From Viscum album (Eukaryota; Streptophyta; Magnoliopsida; Santalales; Viscaceae), in assembly GCA_963277665.1 (NCBI GenBank), contig OY728130.1, forward strand, positions 430,019,101 to 430,083,100: a stretch of DNA of 64,000 nucleotides, written 5' to 3'. Below, in pieces: positions 22,001 to 34,100 of the stretch. Position 1 is the first letter of the stretch. Each line of letters starts with the position of its first letter. A program made the position numbers and the translations under genes. The notes beneath the pieces are model-generated. The model did not search any database. It was not told where the DNA came from and was given only the letters and a program-made list of their open reading frames with translations.

Positions 22001-24392
22001 GTTTGGGTAGGACCTCCATAATGGTTTGCAAAAATGTGGGGAGAACCTCAGCAATGATTGGTGGGAACATTGGGAGGATATCTATGATTATTGTTGGGAT
22101 CATGGGGAGGAAAAATGATATGGTTCATGGAAGTGTGGGGAGGACCTATGAGTTGATCATCCCCTCATGGGATAACCAATAACAATTTATAATGGTTTCT
22201 ATGATGGACAGAGAAAACATAGCCTATCTAGGAGGTCTCTATGGTCTTGATCCATGGAGGGAATATATGAATCCCTATTCAACTATTGGATGGATATTGT
22301 GGTACATGTTGGTTAAGGTACGAGTAACAAGAGCTTTATAAGATTCCACCTATTACAATTTTTTTGTGTATTCCCCAAACTTCAACGCCATGTGTTCCAT
22401 ATTGTGGATGAAAGAGCATGGATAAAATCAACTTGTTTGTCACCCTATGGGACTGGTCAGTGTGGGAACTGGTAAGGCCTTGAGAGAGCCCTCTATGGTG
22501 GATCCCAAATAGTTGTCATTATAGGAATGACTAAATCAACCCTGACCTTATTAGAGTATAGGAGTTAGATAACCAAATTATCCTATGGGATGATCCCAAT
22601 TTGGTTCCCCATTGTAATGGTTGGTGCTTTTCCCTTGTATGACTTTTAAGGGTGGAGGTGTTGGTGAGACTCCAATTCCTTGATGTCCAGGATGTCCAAA
22701 TCCCTATTGGTAAAGACCCTATATTTCGCAAAACCAATGCACTATGGTGTTGATCACATTCTTATAGATAATCTCAATCGGTGATATGGGGAATGGTATC
22801 CTGTTAGATGAAAGAATGGTGGATGTTTTTGTGGGGTCATAATTTTGTGGGATTACTCCATTAACATCACTCAGCCCTAGTTTCTGATGAGGCATGGTCA
22901 CTAGCATCCTATAACTTGAGTCCTATAAGAAATTTGGATTTAGTCACTAGTATTGGTAAAGATAATGTGACTCCCACTTTCATGAAATATCCAATATTTA
23001 TATATCCTAAAAGTATACATGCTAACAATGTATCAAATCAAGTATCCCCAACTCTATCTACCTCATATCATAGGTGAATTTTATGATAGTCCCACTGTTT
23101 TTGGTGGGAGCTGGCATAGAATATCAAGAACAATTTACATGAAAATATCATTGTTCTCAAAAAAACTAGTCCTCCTAATTTGGGATTAAAAATTCACATT
23201 GGGTTCAACATTTCTATTTTATATTCATTCGCAGGGGCCGTATGTCGTCCCACTACAAATTAGCTTCCATGTTTCTTTTCTGTTACATTGTATTCCCACA
23301 TTCCAATGGTGGGATAATTCAATCATTTTTCCATGATTTCTTCTACTTGATTGAAATGATATGTTTGGAAGTAGGATCCTTCTTCCATGGATTCTTAATA
23401 GGATCTCATTTCCTTGTTCAAGTCTCATTGATAGGTTTGCACTATATTCATAAAATTCATTCCCAGTGATATGTGAAAGTGGATGCTAGTTAATTACAAT
23501 TATTCGTCCTTGATAGAGAATAATCCATCGATTAGGTGAGGTAGTGGAATTGGTCAAGTTGATGATGTATAAACATTTGATAGATAGAGAACCTAAATAG
23601 TCCCCCTATTTGGGAGGGAATCTCAATTTTGAGTCATATTAGGTGTGGAATCCAATGAATCCATTTTTTATCATGATGTAATTGAAACAATGGGTGTATT
23701 AATTCAGAGGATTTTTACCTCCAGAACAACTTGCTTGTTTCACGGGTTTAGGTTTTTGAATAAGGTCATAAGTCTAATTTCTTATAGATATATATATAGG
23801 GTTAAGATCTTTTAGGGACATATCAGCTCAACTGTTTAATTTTCTGTGGGGATAGATGTTAGAGTGTGTCCCCATGGGGGAAGATTTCAGACTATGGAAA
23901 ATGGAATGTGTACATTCAAGGGGGATAATTTTACGCTGGTATTAATGTAGTGTGTCCTCGATGAAGGGTTATTTCACATTTTATGAATTCAATATTGAAT
24001 CTCCTGGAAGAATTCTACATACCATGTTTAAGAGATGGGGATCAGAACCTACGTAGTGTAATTCCACAGTTTGATGTCGTGTGATGTGACTAGACCATGT
24101 AGTTTAACATAATTAAATAAGGATTCTAGTGTCATATAAGGATAAAATCTGATGGAATGTGTGGGTATTACACATATAATCCAGTAGTGGTAGGATTTTC
24201 ATCCCATGTGGATGGGGGAGATTTTGGGGCTTACACATGGATGATTCACATTACAGGTGTCTGATCCCTTGGGGGAGGATGGTGTAGTGCATATATGTGG
24301 AAGTTTCTCATTCAAGGAGTTTCATGTATTAGTTGTTGAGATGTTATAATCCCTTAATGATCAAACATGGGGGAATCCTATGTTAATCTCAC
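19076..24392. other. Unclassified island of intermediate composition
   Basis: About 5.3 kb, less AT-rich than the flanks and with no domain I can name in any frame. Open frames reach only 60-93 codons. One frame on the + strand at about 21,520-21,565 reads PQIIMWNFRGW, which recalls the start of plant LINE endonucleases, but no GDFN or SDH motif follows, so I do not call it. A 33-bp minisatellite sits inside. It could be a heavily decayed element, or captured genic sequence beyond recognition. Confidence 0.4.
21875..22160 (+). repeat. 33-bp minisatellite, about 8.5 units
   Basis: Units start at 21,875, 21,908, 21,939, 21,972, 22,005, 22,038, 22,071, 22,104 and 22,137. All are 33 bp except the second (31 bp). 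The core is GGGGAGGACCTCCA followed by an ATGATTGGTG-like part. Because 33 is divisible by three, one frame stays open (21,901-22,182) and would give an 11-residue repeat with core GRTS-x-MI. Units differ at many positions, so the array is old. I see no evidence that it is translated. Confidence 0.9.
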
Positions 24393-24446
24393 AGGGTATG
24401 ACTATAGTTTCACATCACGAGATAAGGATTTTTCTATACAATTCAA
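24393..24446 (+). repeat. 54-bp direct repeat, copy 1
   Basis: Starts AGGGTATGACTATAG and ends TACAATTCAA. It matches 24,641-24,694 at 50 of 54 positions. The two copies lie 248 bp apart in the same orientation. Confidence 0.9.
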
Positions 24447-24640
24447 TGTTATAAATCTAAAAAATAGATCTAGGTAGTGTCACTACTTGCATATAATACA
24501 TGTATAGGGATCACTTTGTGAGGGGTAAACTATCATATATCTTGGAATATTCATTAAAATGAGTCATTATTGAGACCAGTTCATAGTTTCCCTTGAATAT
24601 TATACTCCTAGGGTTTTGGTAAACAATTAAATTTTTTCAT

Positions 24641-24694
24641 AGGGTATGACTATAGTTTCACATCACGTTATAAGGATGTTTGTATACAATTCAA
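24641..24694 (+). repeat. 54-bp direct repeat, copy 2, abutting the LINE
   Basis: The same 54 bp as at 24,393. Its right end coincides with the change of composition that marks the 5' end of the LINE. Most other repeats in the window are far more diverged, so this duplication looks recent. Confidence 0.85.
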
Positions 24695-25826
24695 ATTTTT
24701 TTCAGAGTCTCTCCAGCGTGAGAGCATTTCTCTCCTAGGGTGTCCTAGGTTTCAGTCTCAGTGTCTGTCGGATTTCTGGAAATGTCGTCTCCCTCCGCCC
24801 CCTGCTCCAGGTCTCCGCTTTACGCCCTTCCTCAGATCTGGTGCCTGGGGTTTGTCATTCTCTTTCCTGTTTCACTCCTCAATCCTTCACAGTGAATAAT
24901 CCACATTCTCCACCTCCTATTATTCTTCCCCAGTTCCCGAATCAGGTCTGCTGTGTTCCGGTTGAGTCATGTTTTCTTCTTCTTTTCGATCGACCTCGAC
25001 GACAGGCGTTGTTCCTTTCTCCTCTGGGGTCTTGAAGGTCCTTCCGGCATCACCAGCCCCAATCGTCATCAGATCTAGGTGAAGGAACGCAGCTCCAGGC
25101 CCGAGTTCTCCACTTTTTCTTCTTCTTCTTCGGCTCGTTATATTCCCTTCATATCTAAGGCCTTAGTGGCTCAAAGCTCACTTGAGTTTGAGGATCCCTT
25201 TTCCTATTTTGGTTTCCCTTACATCCGAGAAATCTGGCGATGGTCTGCTGGTGGAAGTTTTTTTCCCCTGTTTCACGAAGTTTCCACCACGACGTGGTTA
25301 AGACCTGAAGATCCTTCTGCGGTGTTTCATCTCCCTGTTTCGCGATGTTTCTACCACGACATGGTTGAATCGCGAAGCTCCTTCCGCGATGTATCACCGT
25401 GCTGAGGGATCATGAATCAGCCGACGCGGAGTGGCTTGACCCACGAAGCACCTTCCACGTGGTCTCATCGTGTTGCAAGATCACAAAGTAGATCCAGTGT
25501 AGTTTTACCCGCATAGTGTGGTTCTGTGATGTGGGGGTGTGCGTTGTGTTGATGGTGGCCTGTGGGTGGAAGGCTTCTCCTAAACTTCGCAAAGCTCGGT
25601 TGCGTGGCTTGGTGCGGACCTTTTTGAAATTTTGTTTCCGCGAAGCTTTTGTGGTGTTGTGAAGCCGCGTTGGCCTGCCATGGGTGGTGCTACATGAAGA
25701 CTGGTGTGTGCCACAGTGTGGGTTCTTAGGCGCTACCACTTAAGGGGTACGTTTGATTGTGAAGGCTGTGCAGAACTGCGAAATGTTTTTTGCACTATGG
25801 ATGTGGATTTGGTTAATCAATAAAAG
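24695..25826 (+). promoter_or_regulatory. LINE 5' UTR, CpG-rich, with 67-bp monomers
   Basis: About 1.1 kb without a coding frame that matches anything known. From 25,265 a unit of 67 bp repeats: 25,265-25,331, 25,332-25,398, and a weaker third copy at 25,399 to about 25,480. Units share CCCTGTTTCGCGA, a CCACGAC-TGGTT box and a GAAG-TCCTTC-GCG box. Monomer-type 5' UTRs serve as internal promoters in some L1 elements, and I infer the same here. CpG words (CGCGA, CCGCG, GACGCGG) are frequent, unlike the rest of the window. Open frames at 25,079-25,405, 25,155-25,397 and 25,410-25,739 are by-products of this composition. Confidence 0.65.
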
Positions 25827-26934
25827 ATGTTATCCCTGACAGACAAAGAAAAGGAGACAATTGAGGCTCAAATAAATGATGATGCATTATTGGAAAAGCA
25901 CTTTTCACTTCTTGTGGTGGGATAGTTTATGGAAAACATCTCGATAAATCAAGGGGCCTTCAGAAACACTATACAACACATCTGGAAACTTGATGCAGGA
26001 GTTCCCATTCCAGTAGCAGGGACCAATTGCTTCATCTTTGAGTTCTTTAATGAGAAAGATAAAGACAAAATCTTTCATGGAATACCGTGGTCATTCGAAA
26101 ATAAACTCCTCCTCGTGGAAGAATTTAATGGGGGGGGATGATTTCTAGCAAGTGAATTTAACCAGTTCCCCATTCTAGATAGGAATTAATAGAATCCCCT
26201 TTCATGCACAAACGGAATGTACTATGAAGGGAATTGGGGATAGTTTAGGTCACTTTCTGGACTGGGACAGTTTATACCCAATACAATGGGGCCCCGAGGT
26301 CCGAATCAATGTGTAAATTGAAGTGTCAGAGCCACTAATGAGGGGAATATTCCTAAAGATTGATGATACCAACACTTGGATATCATTCGAGTTCAAAAAA
26401 CTCCCAATCATTTACTTTTACTGTGGTCTCCTAGGCCATCTGAAAATAACATGCACCAATAAACACAAGAGTGGTGTGGGTAACATTACCCTCCATTATG
26501 GCCCTTGGCTCTGTACCAAAACGAATAAATATGCTTTCAACCCTGAGGTGGAAAAACAAAAGTACCAGGACCGGCTCACGTTGGCACATTCCAATATGAT
26601 AAAACCCACACCTGAAAAATCCTTAATACTTGGACCAACGGATTTCCCAAAGTCTAGCCCTCCCACTCAGAGAGAAACTGGCACTTTGAGCGAAGCTGGA
26701 GCTCACCCAAAACCCTTGAAGGACATTACTCCAAAATCAGAAAAAGTGGTGAAGATGCATCAAGAATCACCGTCACTTTGCTTAAAGCCAATACTGATTC
26801 ACGTCGAACCACCAGATCTGGATCCTGACCCACAATCAACTACAGCAGGCAGTCTAACAATGGAGGACCTTTTAATGTCAGAATCTCCAATACTGGGTTC
26901 AACCACCCACCACACGTGGAAAAGGGTGCATTGA
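25827..26934 (+). pseudogene. LINE ORF1 (DUF4283 + zinc knuckle)
   Basis: ORF1 proteins of plant L1 elements bind the element RNA. Starting at the ATG at 25,827, the frame enters a DUF4283-type domain: GAFRNTIQHIWKLDAG near 25,953, CFIFEFFNEKDKDKIFHGIP near 26,030, WSFENKLLLVEEF near 26,090. A stop interrupts at 25,922-25,924. A frameshift follows a run of eight G at about 26,132. The other frame resumes with EPLMRGIFLKIDDTN and the knuckle YFYCGLLGHLKITC (about 26,410-26,452), where the first cysteine of CX2CX3GHX4C has become tyrosine. The tail to 26,934 is rich in Pro, Ser, Thr and Lys, without a domain, as usual for these proteins. Confidence 0.85.
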
Positions 26935-27101
26935 GGAGAGAGTGATTGGTACGAAGAAGGCCAAAAACTCGGTGTTAGGAAGAGACAAAACGAAACATGT
27001 CAATTAGGAAGGAACCTCACAAAAAGAGGGAAAAAGACTAATGGAGAAGCAAGTTCGGAGGAACCAAAGGTAGCGGCGGGCGAGACCCAGCCCCTCCTAG
27101 A

Positions 27102-27960
27102 GCAATTATTTCCTTATGTTTGAACTGTAGAGGGCTTGGAAAACCTCATATGGTTCTCATGCTTCATCACAATTCTGCTCAAAGTCGCCCCAATACGGTT
27201 TTACTATCTGAAATCCTATTGGAAAACAAGGAAACCAATGGTATTGCTCTGAAGTGCGGCTTACCAGGCTGCTTTCTAGTGCCTAGACGTGGCCATTCTG
27301 GGGGACTCTATTTTATTTGTAAGGAAAATATTGACGTCAAAATTCTGTCATTTTCCTCGCATCATGTGGCAGCGACTATTCAAACAGACATTCACCCACC
27401 CTATACATTTGTGGGTTTCTATGGTTGGCCATCCCATATTGATAAGGTGAAGTCATAGGATCTTCTATGTAATCTACGATACAACTTACCAAGCCCTATT
27501 TTGTTTGAAGGAGACTTCAATGAGATTATGTTCTGTAAGGAAAAGAGGGGCGGAACCATCCGACCTTCAGCTTCGATTTCATACTTCAGGGAAGCAGTCT
27601 CTAATGCGGAACTGATCGATCTGGGGTACTCTAGTAATCTGTTTACATGGTTCCGCGACAATTCAGAAGGCACCTATATCACTGATCATCTTGATATATT
27701 TCTAGGCTCTGCCGATTGGATTAATATGTTCAGCATGTATCATATCGGCCACATGGATCTCAACTGTTCGGACCACTGTCTTATTCTCATTGAATGTACT
27801 CAAGGCGAACGTAATAGAAATTTCAGCAGACCCTTCATATTTGAGAGATTCTGGTCAAAAGATCAGGAATGAGAAGAGGTGGTCCGGTCAAGCTGGAACA
27901 GTACTCATGAGGATGTTTGCCTCAACCTCCAACAGGTTGCATCCAATCTGAGGTCTTAGA
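27102..27960 (+). pseudogene. LINE ORF2, endonuclease domain
   Basis: The apurinic/apyrimidinic-type endonuclease that nicks target DNA. In one frame, in order: LNCRGLG (27,120), LLSEILLE (near 27,205), GFYGWPSHIDK (near 27,415), GDFNEI (27,510-27,527), DHLDIFLGSADW (near 27,681), and the catalytic SDH at 27,768-27,776. The frame is interrupted by a stop at 27,456-27,458 and ends at 27,870. Key acidic and histidine residues are present, but the usual DR before the L of the DRxL motif reads DH. The arginine codon CGY has apparently become CAY. Confidence 0.85.
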
Positions 27961-28058
27961 GCAATAAGAAATTCCGACACCCTAACCGACATTGTGGAAT
28001 CCTTGAAAAGAGACTGAACAATCTCCTTAAACAACCCATATCCAATTACAATCTCTCT

Positions 28059-29640
28059 ATGATTGGAGCCACACAAAGAGATCTGGACACAGCTCTGCAC
28101 ATCAAGGAATGTTTCTTGGCTATGTGTGTGCGGGACAAACCTATTAGTGAATGTGACGCTAACACCCGGTATTATCACCAGAAAGATTCTGCCAGGTGTC
28201 GAAAAACCTCTATTACTTGCATCTCAAAACCTAAAGGAAGCAAAGTTTCTGACACCAATGGTATCCACAAGGCCTTGACATGATTTTTCTAGAATATCTT
28301 CTCTACAGGAACCCCTTTCATGTCTGCTAAGGTGGAAGATTGCATCAGACCAGTGATCACTGAAAAGATTTACAGGAATCTTACCAAAGATGTGATAGAT
28401 GGCGAGATTCGCCTGGCTCTAAAACATCTTCATCCCACCAAGTCTCTGAGAACGGATGGGTTCCATGCCTTTTTTTTCAAGAAATACTGGTACATAATCA
28501 GTTCTGACATCTAAAACATGATTAAAAATATATCGGCTGGTAATACCAGCATTGCGGCCATCAATGAAACTATCATCGTCCTCATCCCCAAAATTTTGAA
28601 ACCTTTGACGATCACTGTCTTTTGACCTTTCAGCCTCTGCAATGTCTCTTACAAGATATTTTCTAAGATTCTTGTCAATCAGTTGTGACCTTGGCTACCT
28701 TATATTATCTCTGAAAATCAGAGCACCTTCGTGGTGAAGAGACTGATCACTAATAATGAAATTGTGGCCCATGAAGTGTTTCATTCAATGAAATCACACT
28801 CCACTACGAAAATAGGAACCGTGGACTGAAAATTGGATATGACCAAGGCCTACGATAGAGGGGAATGGAACTTCTTAAGAGTGGTTTTGCAGAAAATGGG
28901 TTTTTGCACTAAATGGATAGATATGGTCATGCACTGTGTCTCGAGCGTCTCTTTCAAAATTAAGGTCAATGGGGAGATTACAAGACAATTCACCCTATAT
29001 CGAGGTCTTCGCCAGGGATTCCCCCTCTCCCCCTTTCTCTTCATTCTAGCTAGAAGGAATGGGAGGTAATATATTCATGGGGCAAAATTCTACTGAGCTA
29101 TCCTTCCAATGGCGCATCTATTCTTCACTGACAACTGCCTCCTTTTCTCTAGAGCTAAAATTAATGAATACCAGGTGATTTTTCGTGCGATTCATCAGTA
29201 CGAGAAGGCGTCTGGGAAAACAATCAATCATGGGAAATTAGAAATTTAGTTTAGCACAGGGGTACCCATTGCTATGAGGGATGCATTTTGAGCATCAGTT
29301 GGCATACATATGGTTTATAAACATCAAAAGTATCTCGGGATCCCCATGGTGATTGGTCAATCCAAAAAAGAAATCTTCACATCCATTGTGGACAGGATTG
29401 AGGAAAAAATTCAAGGATGGACCCCATAAAGAATTTCTAAAGCTGGAAAAGAGACCCTCATCAGATCTGTCATCCAATCTATCCCAAGCTACATTATGTC
29501 TCTTTTTAAAATCCTGATGGCCATCATCGACCATATCCACACATGTATTGCTAATTTCTGGTGGGGTAAGAATGATGGTAGGAATCGACCTCACTGGATG
29601 GCCTGGGAGAACCTCTGCAAACCCAAAATCAGAGGGTGGG
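28059..29640 (+). pseudogene. LINE ORF2, reverse transcriptase domain
   Basis: Non-LTR RT motifs follow in order: NTRYYHQK (near 28,160), SLRTDGFHAFFFKKYW (near 28,445), FSLCNVSYKIFSKILVNQL (near 28,628), ISENQSTFVVKRLITNNE (near 28,706), [12 protein letters not shown] (near 28,835), [14 protein letters not shown] (near 29,000). The catalytic FADD box reads FTDN at 29,124-29,135, so one of its two aspartates is lost. Then come KASGKTINHGKLEI (near 29,200) and KYLGIPMVIG (near 29,325). At least nine stops lie in frame. RT would prime from the nicked target. Confidence 0.9.
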
Positions 29641-30490
29641 ATGGGGCTTCAGAATCTTCCTCTCTTCAATGACGCGCTTTTGGACAAGCAAGGATGGCGC
29701 CTTATATACCACCCATAATCTCTATGTGCGCATGTTCTACGAGCTATGTAATTTCCACACAAGGAATTTCATGCCTCCTCCCTTGGTCCTCTCCCTAGCT
29801 TCCTCTGGAGAAGCATTTGGGGGGATAAAAAGCTCCTGGATAAAAGATTGGGTTGGAGGATTGGGAATGGATCATCTGTCAAAATATGGACTGATCCCTA
29901 GCTCATTGATAAGGATGGTCTACGCGCTACATCCCCCACCCAACCAAGTCTTGAATATGCCACTGTCAGCTGCCTCATTTCTGACCAGGGATAGGGGTGG
30001 GAGTTGGATAAAATCCATAATTGGTTCAACGAATGAGATCAAAGAATTATCCTTAGAATTCCCTGGGTGCCAGACGCAGGCCCTAATCATATCTTCTGGA
30101 TCAATGAAATCTCAGGAGAATACACGGTGAGATCTGGTTACAGACTTTCTCTTGGAATCCACTCAATCGGCCGGGATGGGGGACCCTTGAAATCTATTTG
30201 GAAGCTCAACGTCCCCCCAAAAAATACTCAAATTTGGTGGCATATTTGCACGGGCATTCTCCCAATAATGATCCTTATCGTTTACCAACATATGGCCAAT
30301 ACCGTCTCTTTCCCTTTATTCCTGAACACTCCAGAAACTCCTCTACATGATATTGTTTACTACCCAGGATCGCAGGATATTTGGAATCAATGGGGCCCGG
30401 TTTCAGTTGCTTCGCTGGCATTGGCCTCTGACCTTCCGGATCTACTGACGCATTGGTTATCCTCTCTATCATTAGCAGATGTGGGCTCAC
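29641..30490 (+). pseudogene. LINE ORF2, C-terminal linker and zf-RVT-like domain
   Basis: After a frameshift near 29,640, the sequence gives GLQNLPLFNDALLDKQ-type wording in pieces. In the frame of 30,067-30,495 it gives YTVRSGYRLSLG, then IWKLNVPPKNTQIWWHICTG, the signature of the zinc-binding region after plant LINE RTs (zf-RVT). The cysteines expected in the CPLC and C...H part are replaced (VSFPLF near 30,300), so zinc would not bind. Its role is thought to be nucleic acid binding. Confidence 0.75.
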
Positions 30491-30498
30491 TTTGAACC

Positions 30499-31136
30499 TT
30501 GGATTCGATTATTTGGGTCTGGCATGATGATGTTGTTTTTAATCAAGCTCACAAACCCACCAAATTCTGGATTGATCAGGCCACTTCTTGGATTGAGGGT
30601 TGGAAAGGCCACAACAGACATTATATTCCAGGTGTCCCCCCTCCCATACAGCTCACTAGAATCCCCCAACAGAAGGGATCCTCAAGATTAATTTGGACAC
30701 ATCTCTTCCAAAGGATGGGCTTGTTTCCCTCAGACTCCTTGCCTGAAATCATATGGGGCAGATCCTTGTTGCTAAATATGAACCACATCAGGATTTATGG
30801 GAACCGGCAGTTGTTGAGGTCATGACCATCCTTACTGGTTTGATGCTCGCTTTGGAATGTGGATGGGGTGATATCATCATTGAGTCTGAATGTCTCACTA
30901 TGATCGATGCAATTAATCACAACGATGAAGGCCTCCGGTCTTTTGGATTCATCATCAAGAGAATTCTCTCACTTCGTCAATGCTTCTCATTTTGTTCTTT
31001 ATCCTTCAACAAAAGGGAGGGAAACTATGTGGCCCATCATCTTTCAGCCTCAGGCCCTTTTGATTCTAACCAATTCAGGTTGGAAAATTTCCCTTCATGG
31101 CTTAACACTTGTACTTCTGTTGATATTTGTCATTAA
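30499..31136 (+). pseudogene. LINE ORF2, RNase H domain and C terminus
   Basis: Plant L1 elements carry an RNase H at the end of ORF2. The stretch from 30,753 reads through to the stop at 31,134-31,136. It contains LTGLMLALECGWGDIIIESE (about 30,835), CLTMIDAINH, and near the end SFNKREGNYVAHHLS (about 31,005) and FPSWLNTC. The GLxxAxxxG...ESD and REGNxxAH blocks are diagnostic. The acidic residue usually D in ESD reads E. The N-terminal part lies in a different frame (30,499-30,690). Confidence 0.85.
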
Positions 31137-31190
31137 TGTTATATGGCTTTTTTTTAAGGGATTACGTGTCCACCATTGATGCGGCTCTGC

Positions 31191-34100
31191 TCAGGACATA
31201 GTGTAGAGACTACTATGATAGAGTGTAAATTTGGTGTCCTGACATTAGGGAACATATATATAGGATAAAAAGACATTTGGATACATATTATTAGGATAAA
31301 AACATTAGGTAATGGAAAATCTTGATTGGTAGGGATGTATGGGCCAAGGACTAGAAATTTGTTTCATGTAACATTATTGTATTGCATAGAAATAGAGTTT
31401 TGTGAGAATGGGAGTCTATAATAAGTAAAATAGATGGATTCTAAAGGATTAGGTGTGTGGAATATTTGGGGTTGCACATAGATCAAGGTTTCAGAAAAAA
31501 ATATTCTCTTGTGCGAACCCAACCATCATGGGGAGTTGTTGCACGACGATCACTCAACTGCAGGTCATGTTATGTTGGGAGCAATTGGAGGCTATTCCAA
31601 TAGGTATACTAACATTTTTGGTCCATTAATTATGTTTTTTCCTGATTTCATTGAAGATTGATATTTTCAATCATGATATAATCCCATCATCTTCCCAATA
31701 ATCATCCTTAGGGTATGGAGTGAGGCTTTACTTATAGATGAAATCATAGGTTATTGGTGAAAAAACACCTATGTCGTTGAAAATGGATGTGTGCTTCAAA
31801 ATTATTTTCAATCAAGCATGGGAAACATAACCTCCATAGTTATATGTTTCTTTTCTTATGCAACTATATTGATACATGACAGGACTTTGTGAATGGTCAC
31901 CTTTTTCATACACATGCTTTGGGTGGGGGGGAATTGGCCTCTCGACCTAAGAGAGGAGTCATCACCCTTTTAAATAAGCTTCTTGGTCATGAAAGTGAAA
32001 TTCATCTATACAACCATCATTTCTATTGGAAATGTTCTTTTAGTATTATTTCAAGCTCAGAAGATTTCAAAAAACTTAGTCTCTCCTTTATCACGCATGA
32101 CCTTTGTGTAAGGATCGACTTTGAACAAATCCTTTGATACTTGCATGCAACTAACTCCCTAGCACAAGAATGTTCCTTTAGGGAATTTCCCAGTATTTTT
32201 TAATAAAAAACTACCCTTTTAAAGTGTGAGATACTTTTTCTATGCCAAACAACCATTATCAAATTACAGAACATTAATTCTCAAAAAAATATATTTTTTG
32301 ATATTTCCAATAAACTAATAGCTACACTAATGTTTCCAAATCATTAATTAAATCTCAATCAACTTACTTACTCAACTTATATTTGTTTTGAAATTTTCAT
32401 CTACCAATATATGTTTATATAATAAAATGGTTGTTTCATAATTGGATTGTTTAACCATATTGGGTTGTTATAAAAGGTGTGAATATCAATGAGATCATAA
32501 TGAAATTAGTGAAATTATGATGAAATTTGTTGAATCATAGAGAAATTAATCATTGTTCATAGATAAGAGGAATCAATGGTTAGTAAGACTAATAAGATGA
32601 GTAAATATATAATTTTCACATAACTAGGGATAAATCTACACTTCAGAGTTAGTATTTAAATGAAGTTATTTGGGTATATACAATCCATTATCAATAGAAA
32701 TGGGGCGTAAGTGATAATTTTTTTTATTAAATCTAACTATTGAAGGTTCACAATGAGTCAATTTATACAATATTAATCTCATGTTTTCTGAAATGATTAT
32801 TACTGACAAATTATTATTATGAAAATTGAGCAGTTTTATTTCTAGTATGTTTTTTAGAGACATAATTATTATTTAATTTCATTGGTTATTTCAGGAAAAA
32901 CATAATGATGGAAGTAATGTGAATATTAGGATATTCAGGATGGAGAAATATTAACAAAAAATATAGAGTTTGATGTATCTTGATGAATATTGGTTGTGTT
33001 TGTTAAATATAGATGTTTTTAAAACATTGTGACTATGGCAAAGGCTATAAGAGAGTATGATATGTTTTAAATTATTTTAAGGTGATTTTGTTTTGTCATA
33101 TTAACCCTAGTGGAGATATATTAATTAAATAGTATTACTAATTTTTAGTATTTTGGAAAATAAGTATTTAATATTACATAAAAATTTTATGTAATTTTAC
33201 TATAATTGGTGTTATATAATATTAATCTATGATAATTGATCTTAAATGTTGATTACAACCTAAATTTTATAGTCCATGAAATAGAGGAATGAAGTTGATA
33301 TTTTATCTAATGATTAATTATACTATAAAATTTGTACCTTATTCATTGAGGCGTAATTTTCTAACAGTGCTGATGAGAATAGGATTTCATACATAGATTT
33401 TTTTCCATAATTAAATTTTTCATTATAAAGACGGTACGATGATTCTGTAATAATGAAATATTCTATGTCATTACATATTTTTGGATATAATATCCTACTA
33501 AATTTACTTCATTATTATAAATGTTAAAATTATAATAAGGATTTTTTATAATGGAATTTTAAATTGGAAAATACTATGTAATGATAAAATCATTTGTCTA
33601 TAATTTAGTGATTTAAATATTATTTTAGGTTTTTAAAAAAAATATTGTTAGTATTTTTAATATTATTAAGGTGGGTCAATTTAATTTTGTGAAAAATTTA
33701 AATTGATATTGGTTATTTGACATCAATAATTTTTTGGATGGTATTTTTCGAGGATTGCCTTAAATATATTTGAATATTAATTTTGGAGAGTTTTTAGAGT
33801 GAATGATATTAAAAAATAAATAGAGAGTTTTACTACATAAAAATTTCTAATAGAGAGTTTATTTCTATGTGGAATATAATTACTAATAAAGAAATTAATT
33901 ATAAGAAAATGAATAATGAATAAATGGGATTAATAAAAAGTGGAATATAATCTAGTATATATTCATTATGAGTGAACGACACAATTAATTTTCATATCCA
34001 CATTCATGTACCCTTTTTTATATTGGAAGAATAGGTAGAATACCATAGATTTTCATTGCACCAGAAAACATTTTCGACCAGTAACATTGCGTAGTGATCA

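Larger units (their letters stand above)
24695..31190 (+). mobile_element. L1-type plant LINE, near full-length but dead
   Basis: A non-LTR retrotransposon of about 6.5 kb. Layout: 5' UTR with 67-bp monomers (24,695-25,826), ORF1 (25,827-26,934), ORF2 with endonuclease, RT, zf-RVT-like and RNase H (27,102-31,136). The terminal RNase H domain marks the plant L1 group. I found neither a poly(A) tail nor a target-site duplication, so both ends are placed by the composition change. Stops and at least two frameshifts inactivate both ORFs, but motif order is fully conserved. The element is richer in G+C and CpG than anything else in the window. Confidence 0.9.

Noticed and set aside
25079..25739. 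Open frames of 80-109 codons on both strands
   Set aside because: Lie in the LINE 5' UTR monomer region. GC-rich repeats there lack stops by chance, and no domain is seen.
27419..28178. - strand open frames of 84 and 96 codons
   Set aside because: Shadows of the LINE endonuclease and RT coding region on the opposite strand.
29295..29594. - strand open frame of 99 codons
   Set aside because: Antisense to recognised LINE RT sequence, with no domain of its own.
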